Origin: Foetidibacter luteolus
GTDB lineage: Bacteria > Bacteroidota > Bacteroidia > Chitinophagales > Chitinophagaceae
Reading direction: 5' to 3'
DNA length: 64,000 nucleotides
NCBI RefSeq assembly: GCF_009650435.1
Contig: NZ_VVIP01000047.1
Location: forward strand, 1-64,000
Position numbers and translations under genes: made by a program. The notes below the pieces were generated by a model. The model made no database searches, was not told the DNA's origin, and saw nothing but the letters and a program-made list of their open reading frames with translations. Positions 6,923-16,176 of the stretch are shown here, in pieces (positions within the stretch are counted from its first letter, which is position 1; each line of letters begins with the position of its first letter).

Positions 6923-9688
6923 TTGCTCGCCTTTATTGAAAAACTAACCTTGATAACACAACGCAGGCTGCTAACCCTGCTTGGCCTTTTTGCCATTACG
7001 TGGCTGTTTACCGGGGCTGAGCGGGACCCTAAACTGCTGGTTGGTAATCTTCAGAAATTCAGCGGTATTTACCGGCAGGAGAAAATTCATCTTCATTTAG
7101 ACCGATCCTGGTACTTTACCGGCGATACCATCTATTTTAAAGCCTACCTGGTTGATGCGGAAAATAACACGCCTTCCGCTACCAGCAACATCATGTACGT
7201 TGATGTAATGAACATGGGCGACAGTGTTGTTTCATCGCTTACGCTGCCCGTTTGGGATGGCATTGCCTGGGGCTCTTTCAGCGTGCCGGGCCCACTAACA
7301 GGCGCAGCCTTCCGCCTGCGTGCCTACACTACCTGGATGCGCAATTTTGATGCCCGGTACTTCTTTTACAAAACCGTGCCTGTTGTTGAAGTTATAAATT
7401 CCGGTATGGTTGCAGAAGCCACACTAAGGGCCGACAGCGGCAATACATCCACTGCCATTATAGAGGCTTTGCTGGCCAACCCTGGCGATACATTAACCAA
7501 CATTAACTATCAATTGCTGCTGGATGGTAAGGAAGTAAAAAAAGGACAGGCTGCGGCCGGTAAAAACGGTACAGTGCAATTTACGGTGCCGGCATCGCTG
7601 CTCACATCTACCTCAAAACTGCAATTGGCAACCTATGCAAACGGCGGCGCTAAAAATGCCGTTACAGGTAGGGTTAACGTAACCCTGGATAACAATAAGA
7701 AACCGGTTATATCATTTTTGCCCGAAGGCGGCCAGCTTGTGTATGGCCTGCATTCAAAACTGGGTTTTAAAGCGCTGGGTGCCGATGGTTTGGGTATAGA
7801 TGTTGCGGGGGATGTTTTTAATGATTCTGATAAAAAAATTGGTTCATTCAAATCCGGTTTCAGCGGAATAGGCAGTTTTGAAATAACCCCCTTTGCGGGT
7901 AATGATTATTATGCGTTGGTAAATTATGCCGATGGCAGCAGGCAGAAAGTAAAGCTGCCCAAGCCACTGGACCAGGGATGCGTATTGTTTTTGGATAACG
8001 GTGATGATGATATCATCAGGGTGCAGATTTCCGCGGCTAATATTTCGTTGCCCTACCCGGTGCTGTTGGTGGCACAAAGTAATAACAGCATTAAGTATGT
8101 GGCAAAAACAATGTTGGGCCCAAGCGGCTACAGCGGCTTTGTTTCCAAAAAAAAGTTTCCTACAGGTATAGTGCAGTTTACCCTTTTCGATTCTGCGCTT
8201 AACCCACTGGCAGAGCGCCTGCTGTTTGTTAACCACCGCGATGTATTGCAGGCTACGATAAACACGGATAAGAAAGCTTACGCTAAACGGGAGGCTGTAC
8301 AGTTATCGTTGCAGGCGCTGGACGAAGCGGGTAACCCCGTAACGGGCAGCTTTTCCGTAGCTGTAACCAGCAGGCCTCATACGGATTTTGATGAGGCAAG
8401 TGAAAAAACAATCCTGTCAAACCTGCTGCTCGCATCTGATTTGAAGGGCTATATAGAAAGCCCTAGCTATTATTTTACCACACCGGGGCTGCAGGCGGCA
8501 AAAGATTTGGATAACCTGATGTTAACCCAGGGATGGCGGCGGTTTGCCTGGCAGGATATCTTGTACGGCCGCTTTCCGGCATTAACTTATAAAGCCGAAA
8601 AGAGCCTTGGCGTAAGCGGAAGTGTAAAGTATACGAACAACAACCCTGTTGCGGGCGGTAAAGTAAGGCTTATCTCTAAAGCCGGCAGTGGTTTTATGCT
8701 GGATACCGTTACCAACGCGGCAGGCAGCTTTGCTTTTGCAGACCTTGATGTAACAGGGGATAGTATCCCGTTCATTGTTCAGGCAGAAGACATAAACGGT
8801 AACGATAACCTTACAGTTGAGTTAGAACAGCTTCCGGCCTTAACACCTTTGCAGCCAGATAGTATGCCGCGTAGCAGGATGTTGAGGAAGGCTGCACAAC
8901 AGCCCCTGCCCGTGGAAGTGGTTGAATTTGAAAAGATGCGTACCGCTGCCTCAAAAAACGCAGGAGGGTTAAAAGAGGTAGTGGTAAAAAGTAAAATCCT
9001 ATCCAAAACAGAAGAAGCGGTTGCCCCCTCGGCCAACCTGAATGGCCCGGGCAAGGCAGACCAGGTACTTACCTACATGGATTTAAGAACCTGTAACGAT
9101 CTTGGCGCCTGCCTGCAGGGTAAATTACGGGGTGTTTATTTTAAAATGCTGCTGGATTCACAGTCACATACCATGAACATTGTTCCATTCTCTACATTGG
9201 GTATGGGCTCTCCCATGATGGTTATACTGGATGGCATGGAGATGAACATCAGGCAGGGTGGTGCATCCCTTGATAATATACCGCCGTCAAGTATTCAAAG
9301 TATTGAGGTATTGCGCAGCGGAAATTATTTGTCTTCATACGGCCAGAGGGGCAGGGGTGGCATCCTTATCATTACAACAAAGAAGGGTGGTATAGATTAT
9401 AATGAGGGCTTACAGAAAGATACCAAACGCGTATTTACCGGTTCTTTCAGGGCATACCACCAGCCCCGTGTTTTTTATTCGCCGGATTATAGCGTTACAC
9501 CCGCTGTAAGCACCGCCGATGCAAGAAGCACTATCTTCTGGAAACCTGATATTGTTACAGATGAATATGGAAAGGCTGCCGTAAAATTTTATAATGCTGA
9601 TGTAACAGGCACATATAGCATAATACTGGAGGGTATTTCCGAAAACGGACAACTGGCCAGGTCAGTATACCATTACCAGGTAAACTAA
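6923..9688 (+). CDS. Large envelope protein with MG2-like N-terminus and TonB-receptor plug domain
   Basis: The protein is 921 residues if translation starts at the TTG at 6923. There is no in-frame ATG before the signal-anchor region TQRRLLTLLGLFAITWLFTGA, so the start is uncertain (another TTG lies at 6950). The N-terminal third resembles alpha-2-macroglobulin MG2 domains (IHLHLDRSWYFTGDTIYFKA, a motif common in Bacteroidota relatives). Residues of about 560-640 look like a carboxypeptidase-type regulatory fold. Residues of about 690-830 form a TonB-dependent-receptor plug (MMVILDGMEMN, IPPSSIQSIEVLRSGNYLSSYGQRGRGGILIIT). No 22-strand barrel follows, so it is not a transporter itself. It probably forms a transcriptional pair with the next gene (43-bp gap). 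Confidence 0.85.
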   Translation: MLAFIEKLTLITQRRLLTLLGLFAITWLFTGAERDPKLLVGNLQKFSGIYRQEKIHLHLDRSWYFTGDTIYFKAYLVDAENNTPSATSNIMYVDVMNMGDSVVSSLTLPVWDGIAWGSFSVPGPLTGAAFRLRAYTTWMRNFDARYFFYKTVPVVEVINSGMVAEATLRADSGNTSTAIIEALLANPGDTLTNINYQLLLDGKEVKKGQAAAGKNGTVQFTVPASLLTSTSKLQLATYANGGAKNAVTGRVNVTLDNNKKPVISFLPEGGQLVYGLHSKLGFKALGADGLGIDVAGDVFNDSDKKIGSFKSGFSGIGSFEITPFAGNDYYALVNYADGSRQKVKLPKPLDQGCVLFLDNGDDDIIRVQISAANISLPYPVLLVAQSNNSIKYVAKTMLGPSGYSGFVSKKKFPTGIVQFTLFDSALNPLAERLLFVNHRDVLQATINTDKKAYAKREAVQLSLQALDEAGNPVTGSFSVAVTSRPHTDFDEASEKTILSNLLLASDLKGYIESPSYYFTTPGLQAAKDLDNLMLTQGWRRFAWQDILYGRFPALTYKAEKSLGVSGSVKYTNNNPVAGGKVRLISKAGSGFMLDTVTNAAGSFAFADLDVTGDSIPFIVQAEDINGNDNLTVELEQLPALTPLQPDSMPRSRMLRKAAQQPLPVEVVEFEKMRTAASKNAGGLKEVVVKSKILSKTEEAVAPSANLNGPGKADQVLTYMDLRTCNDLGACLQGKLRGVYFKMLLDSQSHTMNIVPFSTLGMGSPMMVILDGMEMNIRQGGASLDNIPPSSIQSIEVLRSGNYLSSYGQRGRGGILIITTKKGGIDYNEGLQKDTKRVFTGSFRAYHQPRVFYSPDYSVTPAVSTADARSTIFWKPDIVTDEYGKAAVKFYNADVTGTYSIILEGISENGQLARSVYHYQVN

Positions 9689-9731
9689 AAACGGTACAGT
9701 TACTCCATTACAGCAAATTTTGCATGAGCGT

Positions 9732-11000
9732 ATGAAGCACATTTTATTGTTACCGCTGCTGCTGCTGTGTATTAAAATGTTGGGCCAGGACCAGGTTTCC
9801 GGCAAGGTAGTATCAGAAAAAGGAGACCCATTGCCGGGCGCAACGGTATTTATTCCCAACACCAGCATTGGAACGGTTGCAGACCATAACGGAGAGTTTA
9901 CGCTCAGTAAGCTGCCCAAAGGCATTTTTAAAGTGGCCGCTTCTTTCGTAAATTTTACCACCGGCTTAAAAACGGTGCCTAAAGCCCTGCGCAGTACCAG
10001 GTTAATCATTCGCCTTAAGCCTGTGGAGGCAGAATTAAAAGAAGTAATTATCAGAAAATATGATAAAGACGGCTGGGAAAAATGGGGTACGCTTTTCAGC
10101 AATACTTTTATTGGCGAATCTGTGTATGCGCAGTACTGTAAAATAACCAACACACAGGCAGTACATTTTGTGCACAACCAGCAGTCAGGGCTATTACAGG
10201 CATTTGCCGATGAGCCACTGATCATTGAAAACCGGGCCCTTGGCTACAAGATAACATTGGAACTGAATGATTTTTCCTACGACCTTAACCGCAACGAGGT
10301 AGATTACCAGGTGTATTCATTCTTTACAGCCATGGATGGTAAAAGGGACGAAATGGAGCAGTGGGAGAAGAACAGGTCGGATGTGTACGATTTGTCTTTG
10401 ATGCGGTTTATGCGCCGGTTATATGCCGGTGATTATGCGCAGGACGGTTTTGAAGTGCGGTTAATTGAGCGAAAGCCAAACCTGGAAAAGCTGCGCATAC
10501 AGGAACTATATAAAGCCAGCTACATAAAACTGAAAACGGCCAACAGTGGCATGAAAGAAAAGAATATTATAAAGGCCGTGGAAAAATCTTACCCGAGGGA
10601 TTCACTTAGGTACTACCGCAAAATTCTGCAACAGGAAGACAAGGTAAAAAGGTTTCATGATGAATTACTGCCCATAGATTCTTTTACCAGTAAAACAGAC
10701 AGCGGTACAGTAATATTTTTCTTTAACGAAACGCTGCAGGTTACGCACAAAAAGCTTAAGGAGCCAGTTGAATATTACAATTACCGCAACCGGCTTAATG
10801 AAAACAATGTGTTAGACAAATCCTCCGTACAGCAGCAACTAAATTCGCTGCCGCCTGTTACAGAACTTACATTAACCCAGCAAATACCGGTAGAGATAAA
10901 CGAGAACGGTTATTTTAACAACATAGACCTGTTCATCAATGGTTTTTGGGGCTGGTGGGAAAAACTTGCAACCAAACTGCCCTACGAGTATTATCCTTAG
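9732..11000 (+). CDS. Carboxypeptidase-regulatory-like domain envelope protein
   Basis: The protein is 422 residues from the ATG at 9732 (MKHILLLPLLLLCIKMLGQ, a signal peptide); the frame is open four codons further to a TTG, judged not to be the start. Residues of about 22-95 form a CarboxypepD_reg-like beta-sandwich (VSGKVVSEKGDPLPGATVFI ... TVADHNGEFTLSKLPKG). The rest is a charged, tyrosine-rich domain of unknown function typical of exported Bacteroidota proteins. It follows the MG2/plug protein by 43 bp and is probably co-expressed with it. No enzymatic motif is seen. Confidence 0.85.
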   Translation: MKHILLLPLLLLCIKMLGQDQVSGKVVSEKGDPLPGATVFIPNTSIGTVADHNGEFTLSKLPKGIFKVAASFVNFTTGLKTVPKALRSTRLIIRLKPVEAELKEVIIRKYDKDGWEKWGTLFSNTFIGESVYAQYCKITNTQAVHFVHNQQSGLLQAFADEPLIIENRALGYKITLELNDFSYDLNRNEVDYQVYSFFTAMDGKRDEMEQWEKNRSDVYDLSLMRFMRRLYAGDYAQDGFEVRLIERKPNLEKLRIQELYKASYIKLKTANSGMKEKNIIKAVEKSYPRDSLRYYRKILQQEDKVKRFHDELLPIDSFTSKTDSGTVIFFFNETLQVTHKKLKEPVEYYNYRNRLNENNVLDKSSVQQQLNSLPPVTELTLTQQIPVEINENGYFNNIDLFINGFWGWWEKLATKLPYEYYP

Positions 11001-11022
11001 CCCCAAAAGAAGAAGAAATTTT

Positions 11023-11142
11023 ATGAGCCCGGCAGCAGGACAAGCATTAAACTGCCGTTGCGTCGCACTCTTGTACGGTTGGATTCTCTGTGGGGCTTTT
11101 TCCACCATATCGCCTTTGTTTCTGGCGCCGCAGGTGGCAGAA
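11023..11142 (+). repeat. Family B dispersed repeat with terminal hairpin
   Basis: The sequence has the family order ATGAGCCCGGCAGCAGGA, then CGTTGCGTCGCACTCTTGTACGG and the GGCTTTT segment, followed by a palindromic GGCGCCGCAGGTGGCAG tail at 11123-11140. It lies downstream of two co-oriented genes and before a convergent gene, filling most of the 264-bp gap. Confidence 0.8.
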
Positions 11143-11264
11143 GTTTTAGGGTGGAACGTTATTGGGATAGGGTGAGGTAATGCTTGACCGATTGATAAAC
11201 ACAGGTTTCAGCGCTATTGATTAACTGTGCGAAACCTCAGTTGTTGGTGGATTTTTTTCTAAGG

Positions 11265-12419
11265 TTATTCCCATTTTTTGAATTTATTCAAAATATAGCT
11301 TGTCGTATTTTTGTTAGTATCAAAGTGATTTTTCATATGTTCATATACAAGCTGTGTTACATCTTTTTTTACTTTGGGCATGCCCAACTTAGTCTTGGTA
11401 CTTCCTTTAAATTGAAAGTTTTTGCCTTTAACAACTGCAATAAGCACTAACTGTTTCTTTACCAGTTTTCGATTTATTACAATCTCAATGCTTTCTTTTT
11501 GTGCGATCTTTTTAATTGATAAAATTAACCCATTTAAAATGCCTTCATTCAAAGAACCACCTAACGGTGTTTCAATATTTCCTGCGTAAGTTTTTATAAG
11601 CGGCATGTCACACCAAATGTTCACATAAGAAATTCCAATTTTATATATGTAGTTGTCAATTTCGGCATCGATATCAATTCTCAATGAGGAAAGACAGTAA
11701 GGGTGCTGTGATATTAAATAGTCAAGTTGTTTAAAAATACCTGTAGGGTAACAAAAAATATTTCTTTGGAGCTCATTAGTTGTTTTGTCGGTACTAATAA
11801 TCTTTAAATTTTGATTTAACAATGCAAACTGGCGTAAAAAAGTGTTGATGTGCTCGTAGACCAATTCAAAATCTTTGAAGATTTCTTTGTCTGCCGTAAA
11901 TGTGATTACAATGTTTTTTTCTTTCTTTTGTGATGTTGTAGCTGCAATCTTGAAATCTCCTTTTTGGCCATATAAAACCAACAAGTTAGGCTGATCGTTT
12001 ATGGCTATTGAAATGTCAGAGCTTAACGTCGTAAGAATATGGATACCCAAACTTTGCATCTTGTTCTCAGTTGACTGAAGTTCTTCGATTCTTAAGAGAA
12101 ATTTTTTTGTATCTGCATTTATAAGCTTAATTGTAATTGTATTCCCTTTAAAAAAATCAATTTTAAGAATTAGGTTTTCTGAGCAATCTTCTAAAATTTC
12201 TTCGAAAAAATATTCCAACATATGTTTAAATCCTGTGAAATGCATGTCACCTATGTACATGCCGGGGCGTTTTCGTATGTGCTCTTTCCACTTACATGTG
12301 AAGGTTTCGAGGTTTTGCATAATCCATTTAAGTTTAGTGTCAAATTCAAGGCGTTTCTGTTTGTTCAAGGGGTTTAGAATTATTACAACAGAACCACGCT
12401 CTTGAGTTTTGGATTCCAC
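11265..12419 (-). CDS. GyrB-like protein with degenerate GHKL ATP site
   Basis: This 384-residue protein can be aligned by eye with the ATPase and transducer domains of DNA gyrase B. Residues of about 47-58 read HIRKRPGMYIGD, the GyrB N-terminal signature. NIETPLGGSLNEGI matches the GyrB 'N.I.....GGTH..GF' loop, and FKGSTKTKLG matches the 'QTK.KL' switch-lysine motif. The ATP residues are lost: the helix expected to hold E..DN..DE reads HMLEYFFEEILEDC, the DGRGIP loop reads NADTKKF, and the GGLHGVG lid motif is absent (QSLGIHIL). There is no TOPRIM domain. It is therefore not a gyrase subunit; a structural or regulatory role is inferred. It is downstream of, and probably co-transcribed with, the RDD gene (35-bp gap), in AT-rich DNA. 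Confidence 0.7.
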   Translation of the reverse strand: MESKTQERGSVVIILNPLNKQKRLEFDTKLKWIMQNLETFTCKWKEHIRKRPGMYIGDMHFTGFKHMLEYFFEEILEDCSENLILKIDFFKGNTITIKLINADTKKFLLRIEELQSTENKMQSLGIHILTTLSSDISIAINDQPNLLVLYGQKGDFKIAATTSQKKEKNIVITFTADKEIFKDFELVYEHINTFLRQFALLNQNLKIISTDKTTNELQRNIFCYPTGIFKQLDYLISQHPYCLSSLRIDIDAEIDNYIYKIGISYVNIWCDMPLIKTYAGNIETPLGGSLNEGILNGLILSIKKIAQKESIEIVINRKLVKKQLVLIAVVKGKNFQFKGSTKTKLGMPKVKKDVTQLVYEHMKNHFDTNKNTTSYILNKFKKWE

Positions 12420-12454
12420 TGCTTTTAACAGGATTTTTTATTGTTCCGTCAGTA

Positions 12455-12886
12455 TTATTTGGTTATCCTTTCAACCCTTGTTTTGGCGAACATATCACCA
12501 AGACGCTGTTGTTTCTTGTTTATTAATTCTAAAACAATAGGAATTATAGCTGGAAAAAGTAACAACTCAATAAAATCAAAAAAGTGCCGTTTTACAAGGT
12601 CTGCAAATTTTAACTTGGAGTGGTCTATTTTAATGACTCTCAATTTAAAAATATATTTTCCAATTGTTTGTTGAAAAAAATATTCTTGTAAGCTGTAATA
12701 TGCAAACATGATCAATGGCAACGCAATCACTGGAGGAATGCCTATGGATTGATATGTTCGTATGCCTGTTTTTTTATAAAACAATTCTGCATATCCCCAA
12801 AATAACAGAATACAAATAAGAAAGTCAATCAGGTACGCAATAAAACGCTTTAAACCTGTACTATAATTAACTGAAGATTTTGTCAA
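12455..12886 (-). CDS. RDD-family integral membrane protein
   Basis: This 143-residue protein has three hydrophobic segments (FIAYLIDFLICILLFWGYAEL, PPVIALPLIMFAYYSLQEYF, FFDFIELLLFPAIIPIVLEL). It shows the family landmarks: Arg and Asp in LKRFIAYLID near the N-terminus, GKYIFKLRV in the middle, and QRLGDMFAKTRV at the end. RDD proteins are small inner-membrane proteins, some linked to ion or osmolyte transport, with no fixed function. It is transcribed first in a two-gene unit with the GyrB-like gene. Composition is markedly more AT-rich than the flanks, hinting at a transferred pair. Confidence 0.9.
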   Translation of the reverse strand: MTKSSVNYSTGLKRFIAYLIDFLICILLFWGYAELFYKKTGIRTYQSIGIPPVIALPLIMFAYYSLQEYFFQQTIGKYIFKLRVIKIDHSKLKFADLVKRHFFDFIELLLFPAIIPIVLELINKKQQRLGDMFAKTRVERITK

Positions 12887-12984
12887 GTTAAATAAATTAT
12901 TTTGTTTAGGTAGAAATCTTATGCTGGCAATGTTTGGAGGTGTTAGATAACAACTATCGTCCCCCCGCTTTTGCGTATTTCCAA

Positions 12985-13008
12985 AAATAGGATATTCTCT
13001 TCCTATTT
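12985..13008. promoter_or_regulatory. Inverted repeat upstream of the RDD gene
   Basis: Perfect 8-bp arms AAATAGGA (12985-12992) and TCCTATTT (13001-13008) surround an 8-bp spacer about 100 bp upstream of the RDD start. It could be an operator or part of the promoter region. No other copy was noticed. Confidence 0.3.
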
Positions 13009-13116
13009 GTCGGTATTTTCCGGCTTAGCGGATGGGAAAATGATGTTCATCAATCTTCAAGAAACATGTAGAAGGAAGCCTGATTATCATGGTAGGCTAA
13101 GTTACTTCGGTTAGAT

Positions 13117-13310
13117 GTTTCTGCTGCCGCAGGTGGCAGAAACAAAAACTACCCTGCGGGAAAAGCACAACAGCAATCCCACCGCTGAATGGCTGCCGGA
13201 TTGAAACGGAAACCCCGCTGAAGGTTGGTGCGGAAGGTCTTGCGGCGGAGTTGCAGTGAAAAGCCGGAACTGTTGCTGCATTGACACCCTGTAGCTGAAA
13301 GCCCCATATG
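13117..13310 (+). repeat. Family A dispersed repeat with adjacent hairpin
   Basis: It begins with a hairpin around TTTCTGCTGCCGCAGGTGGCAGAAA-type sequence, then carries the conserved arm GATTGAAACGGAAACCCCG (13199-13217), a variable centre, and GGAGTTGCAGTGAAAAGCCGG-type sequence. It is nearly identical to the copy at 15953-16077. The 739-bp gap 12887-13625 otherwise shows only the inverted repeat at 12985-13008 and unremarkable leader sequence before the next gene. Confidence 0.85.
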
Positions 13311-13625
13311 ATTTTACGATGGCCCAATTGTATGATGCGCAGCAGCCTTAACCCTGCTGGTTTTTAGCCCATCACGAACGCTTAATTAAATTTCTCTTCC
13401 CCTGAAGTGTTCGCAAGGGTGGCGTTGTATCTTTGTAGCCTCTCCTTCACTACAATCGAGTTTCCCCCGTTAAGCAGGTTAAAATGTTTGCCATTACAGC
13501 GTAACTGCGTGTACGCACCAGCCGGCATTCATCCTGTATGCTTTATACCTCTTGCTATGCTCCGTTCCCTTTAGTGTAAACCAGGCTAACCTTGGTAAAT
13601 GCCGTAAACCTAAAAATCATCCTTT

Positions 13626-15668
13626 ATGAACAAAAGTATTTACGCCCCTGTGCTTTGTGCCCTGGCCATAGCCATGCACCCGGGCAACTTGTATGCACAG
13701 GCCAATCAGTCGCTTTCCAACTTAACCAATCCCACGGCTGTTAACAGAGATTTATTGCCCAACGCCGCCAATACTTTTAACCTTGGCAGTAATGCCGGCA
13801 CCTGGAAGAATTTGTACCTGGGCAACGGTCTTTTTTATAAAGGCGCCCTCACCATTCACAGCGTTGGCACTGATAATTTTTTTGCCGGCCCTAATGCGGG
13901 CAACCCTGCCGCCACAGGCAATGGCAATACCGGTATAGGATTTTATTCGCTCGACCAGGTAACCACTGCCACCGGCAATACGGGCCTGGGGCTTCGTTCC
14001 CTTAATTTTTTAACCACAGGCAGGTACAATACCGCTGTTGGGCACAGGGCGCTTTACACTACAGGGCCTTCAGAAAACAATACAGCAGTAGGTTACCGTG
14101 TAATGTATTTTACTACCACCGGCAGTAACAATACGGCGTCTGGCTATCTTGCCTTAACCACTAACAGTACAGGCTCGTTTAATACAGCTTTAGGCAGCCA
14201 GGCTCTCGGGCTTAACAGCGAGGGCAACCAGAATACGGCGGCCGGGGTGCAAACGCTTTATCAAAACACTTCCGGTTACGATAACAGCGCATTCGGTTAC
14301 CAGGCGCTGTATTCCAACACAACCTCCGGCAGCAATTCCGCTTTCGGCATTTTTGCGTTACGTTCCAATACAACAGGCTTTCTTAATACAGCGGTGGGGG
14401 CCTATGCACTTGCTTCCGCCGCTGAAGGTACAGCCGGTGTTGCGCTGGGTGCATACGCGTTAAACTCAAATACCACAGGTAATAACAACACTGCTACAGG
14501 TTATTCCGCGTTGGGGCTTAACAGCACCGGAAGCAACAATACCGCCAATGGTTATGCCACTTTGCAGTTAAATGCAGGCGGTAATGATAATGCTGCATTG
14601 GGTTACCTGGCGCTTGCTCAAAATACAGCAGGCAGCTCCAATACTTCGGCAGGCGCCTTTGCACTTAATGCCAATAATGACGGTAACCACAATGTTGGCG
14701 CAGGCTACAGTGCCCTGCGCATAAACACCAGCGGCACGGGCAATACAGCGGCCGGGTATTTTTCACTTGGTACCAATACCACGGGCAATTACAATACGGC
14801 CCTTGGGTATAATGCGGATGTTAGCGCCGGAGACCTTGTTTCCGCAACGGCTATTGGCGCCAACGCGGTAGTAAATGCCAGTAATAAAATTCAGTTGGGT
14901 TCATCTACAACCGTGCTGGCAACAACCGGTGGTGTTACCATTGTTAGCGACGGGCGGTTTAAAGAATCTGTGCGGGACAATGATGTGCCGGGGCTTGATT
15001 TTATTAACAACCTGCGCCCGGTTACCTACAACATGAACTATAAGCGCTATGATGAATTTTTAAAAAGAAACCTTCCCCGTGTAAAAGCATTGCAAACCGG
15101 GGAAGCATACGAAAGCAGGCTGCAAGAAAAGAGCAGGCTTAGAGAGGCTGGTTTTATTGCGCAGGATATTGAGCAGCTTTGTAAGCAAAAAGGGTATGTG
15201 TTCAATGGTTTGTACACGCCACAGAACGATAACGATAATTATGCTATTGACTACAGCCGTTTGGTGGTGCCCCTGGTTAAAGCGGTGCAGGAATTGTCTC
15301 AGCGTAATGATGCGCTTGCACAACAGAATGAGCTATTGCAAAACGAGCTGGCAGATATAAAATCATTACTGCTTAAGCAATGGCCGGCGGCAGGTGCGGA
15401 AATAACAACTAAACCCCGTTTGCAAAATTCTCCAAACCCTTTCCGCGGCTCAACGGTTATAGACTATGATATTCCATCAAAGTTCTCCTCCGCCTGCATC
15501 ATCGTGTACGACCTGTCTGGCAAAAAGATAAGGCAAATGCCTTTGCCCATGCAGCAAGCGGGAAGAATAAATTTTACTATGCCCAATGTAGCGGCCGGAA
15601 TATACAGGTATGTTTTGGTGGCCGATGGCAAAGTAGCTGCCACAAGAAAAATGACGGTGGCCAGGTAA
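13626..15668 (+). CDS. Secreted tail-fibre-like repeat protein with S74 chaperone domain and T9SS sorting tail
   Basis: This 680-residue protein has a signal peptide (ending LYAQA). Residues of about 85-420 consist of some 15 imperfect repeats of 21-24 residues built on NTAxGYxAL/NTTGxxN, like trimeric adhesin heads and phage fibres. Residues of about 440-575 match the peptidase S74 intramolecular chaperone: Ser441 in SDGRFKE, then LRPVTYNMNY, EAGFIAQDIE, and YSRLVVPLVKAVQEL with a coiled-coil end. Residues of about 601-680 form a type A type-IX-secretion tail (NSPNPFRGSTVIDYDI ... AAGIYRYVLVADGK). It would be secreted through the T9SS and could self-cleave to release a folded trimer (inference). 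It is monocistronic with its own terminator. Confidence 0.88.
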   Translation: MNKSIYAPVLCALAIAMHPGNLYAQANQSLSNLTNPTAVNRDLLPNAANTFNLGSNAGTWKNLYLGNGLFYKGALTIHSVGTDNFFAGPNAGNPAATGNGNTGIGFYSLDQVTTATGNTGLGLRSLNFLTTGRYNTAVGHRALYTTGPSENNTAVGYRVMYFTTTGSNNTASGYLALTTNSTGSFNTALGSQALGLNSEGNQNTAAGVQTLYQNTSGYDNSAFGYQALYSNTTSGSNSAFGIFALRSNTTGFLNTAVGAYALASAAEGTAGVALGAYALNSNTTGNNNTATGYSALGLNSTGSNNTANGYATLQLNAGGNDNAALGYLALAQNTAGSSNTSAGAFALNANNDGNHNVGAGYSALRINTSGTGNTAAGYFSLGTNTTGNYNTALGYNADVSAGDLVSATAIGANAVVNASNKIQLGSSTTVLATTGGVTIVSDGRFKESVRDNDVPGLDFINNLRPVTYNMNYKRYDEFLKRNLPRVKALQTGEAYESRLQEKSRLREAGFIAQDIEQLCKQKGYVFNGLYTPQNDNDNYAIDYSRLVVPLVKAVQELSQRNDALAQQNELLQNELADIKSLLLKQWPAAGAEITTKPRLQNSPNPFRGSTVIDYDIPSKFSSACIIVYDLSGKKIRQMPLPMQQAGRINFTMPNVAAGIYRYVLVADGKVAATRKMTVAR

Positions 15669-15677
15669 AATAGAAGT

Positions 15678-15712
15678 AACGGGTTGTTTAAACGGCAGCC
15701 CGTTTTCTTTAA
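15678..15712 (+). terminator. Rho-independent terminator of the S74/T9SS gene
   Basis: A stem of AACGGGTTG (15678-15686) and CAGCCCGTT (15696-15704), with one G-T pair, is followed by a T-rich TTCTTT run, 10 bp after the stop codon. Confidence 0.75.
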
Positions 15713-15742
15713 TGCATACAGCATGCTTTTGGTAGAGAGTTT

Positions 15743-15873
15743 TATGGGGCCGGCTGCAGGAAAGCCCCATCCCCTGACGGGGGTTATTATGAGCCCGGCT
15801 GCAGGAACATCTATGAGGCCTTCGTTGCGTCGCACTCTTGTACGTTCTGTTCGCTATGCAGCTTTTCAGCCCG
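15743..15873 (+). repeat. Family B dispersed repeat (tandem partial plus full copy)
   Basis: A partial start (ATGGGGCCGGCTGCAGGA, 15743-15760) is followed at 15789 by a full copy with CGTTGCGTCGCACTCTTGTACG and TTCGCTATGCAGCTTTT. It sits beside a family A copy, as also seen elsewhere. Confidence 0.8.
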
Positions 15874-15952
15874 GTTAGGAGTGGGGCCGTGAATGATAAT
15901 TTTTACCCAATGATTATACATTGGGGGAATGCCTGCCGGGTAGAATTGATGA

Positions 15953-16077
15953 TGCTGAATGGCTGCCGGATTGAAACGGAAACCCCGCTGAAGGCTGGTG
16001 CGGAAGGTCTTGCGGCGGAGTTGCAGTGAAAAGCCGGAACAGAAGCTGCCATGTTAACACAACAGCCGAAAGCCCCA
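15953..16077 (+). repeat. Family A dispersed repeat
   Basis: This copy is almost identical to 13180-13310, with the conserved arms at 15969-15987 and 16017-16037. It ends in AGCCGAAAGCCCC. With the family B copy and the terminator it accounts for the 508-bp gap 15669-16176. Confidence 0.85.
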
Positions 16078-16176
16078 ATTGTATTTGCAGAATACAATAT
16101 TTTTTGTAACAGCCGTAAAACAAAAAGGCTGCCTGTTATGGCAACCTTTTGTACTGTGATTGAGCTATGTAAATAC

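Noticed and set aside
11265..12419. DNA gyrase subunit B or topoisomerase IV subunit
   Set aside because: It lacks ATP-site residues, TOPRIM and C-terminal domains, so only the fold resemblance is kept.
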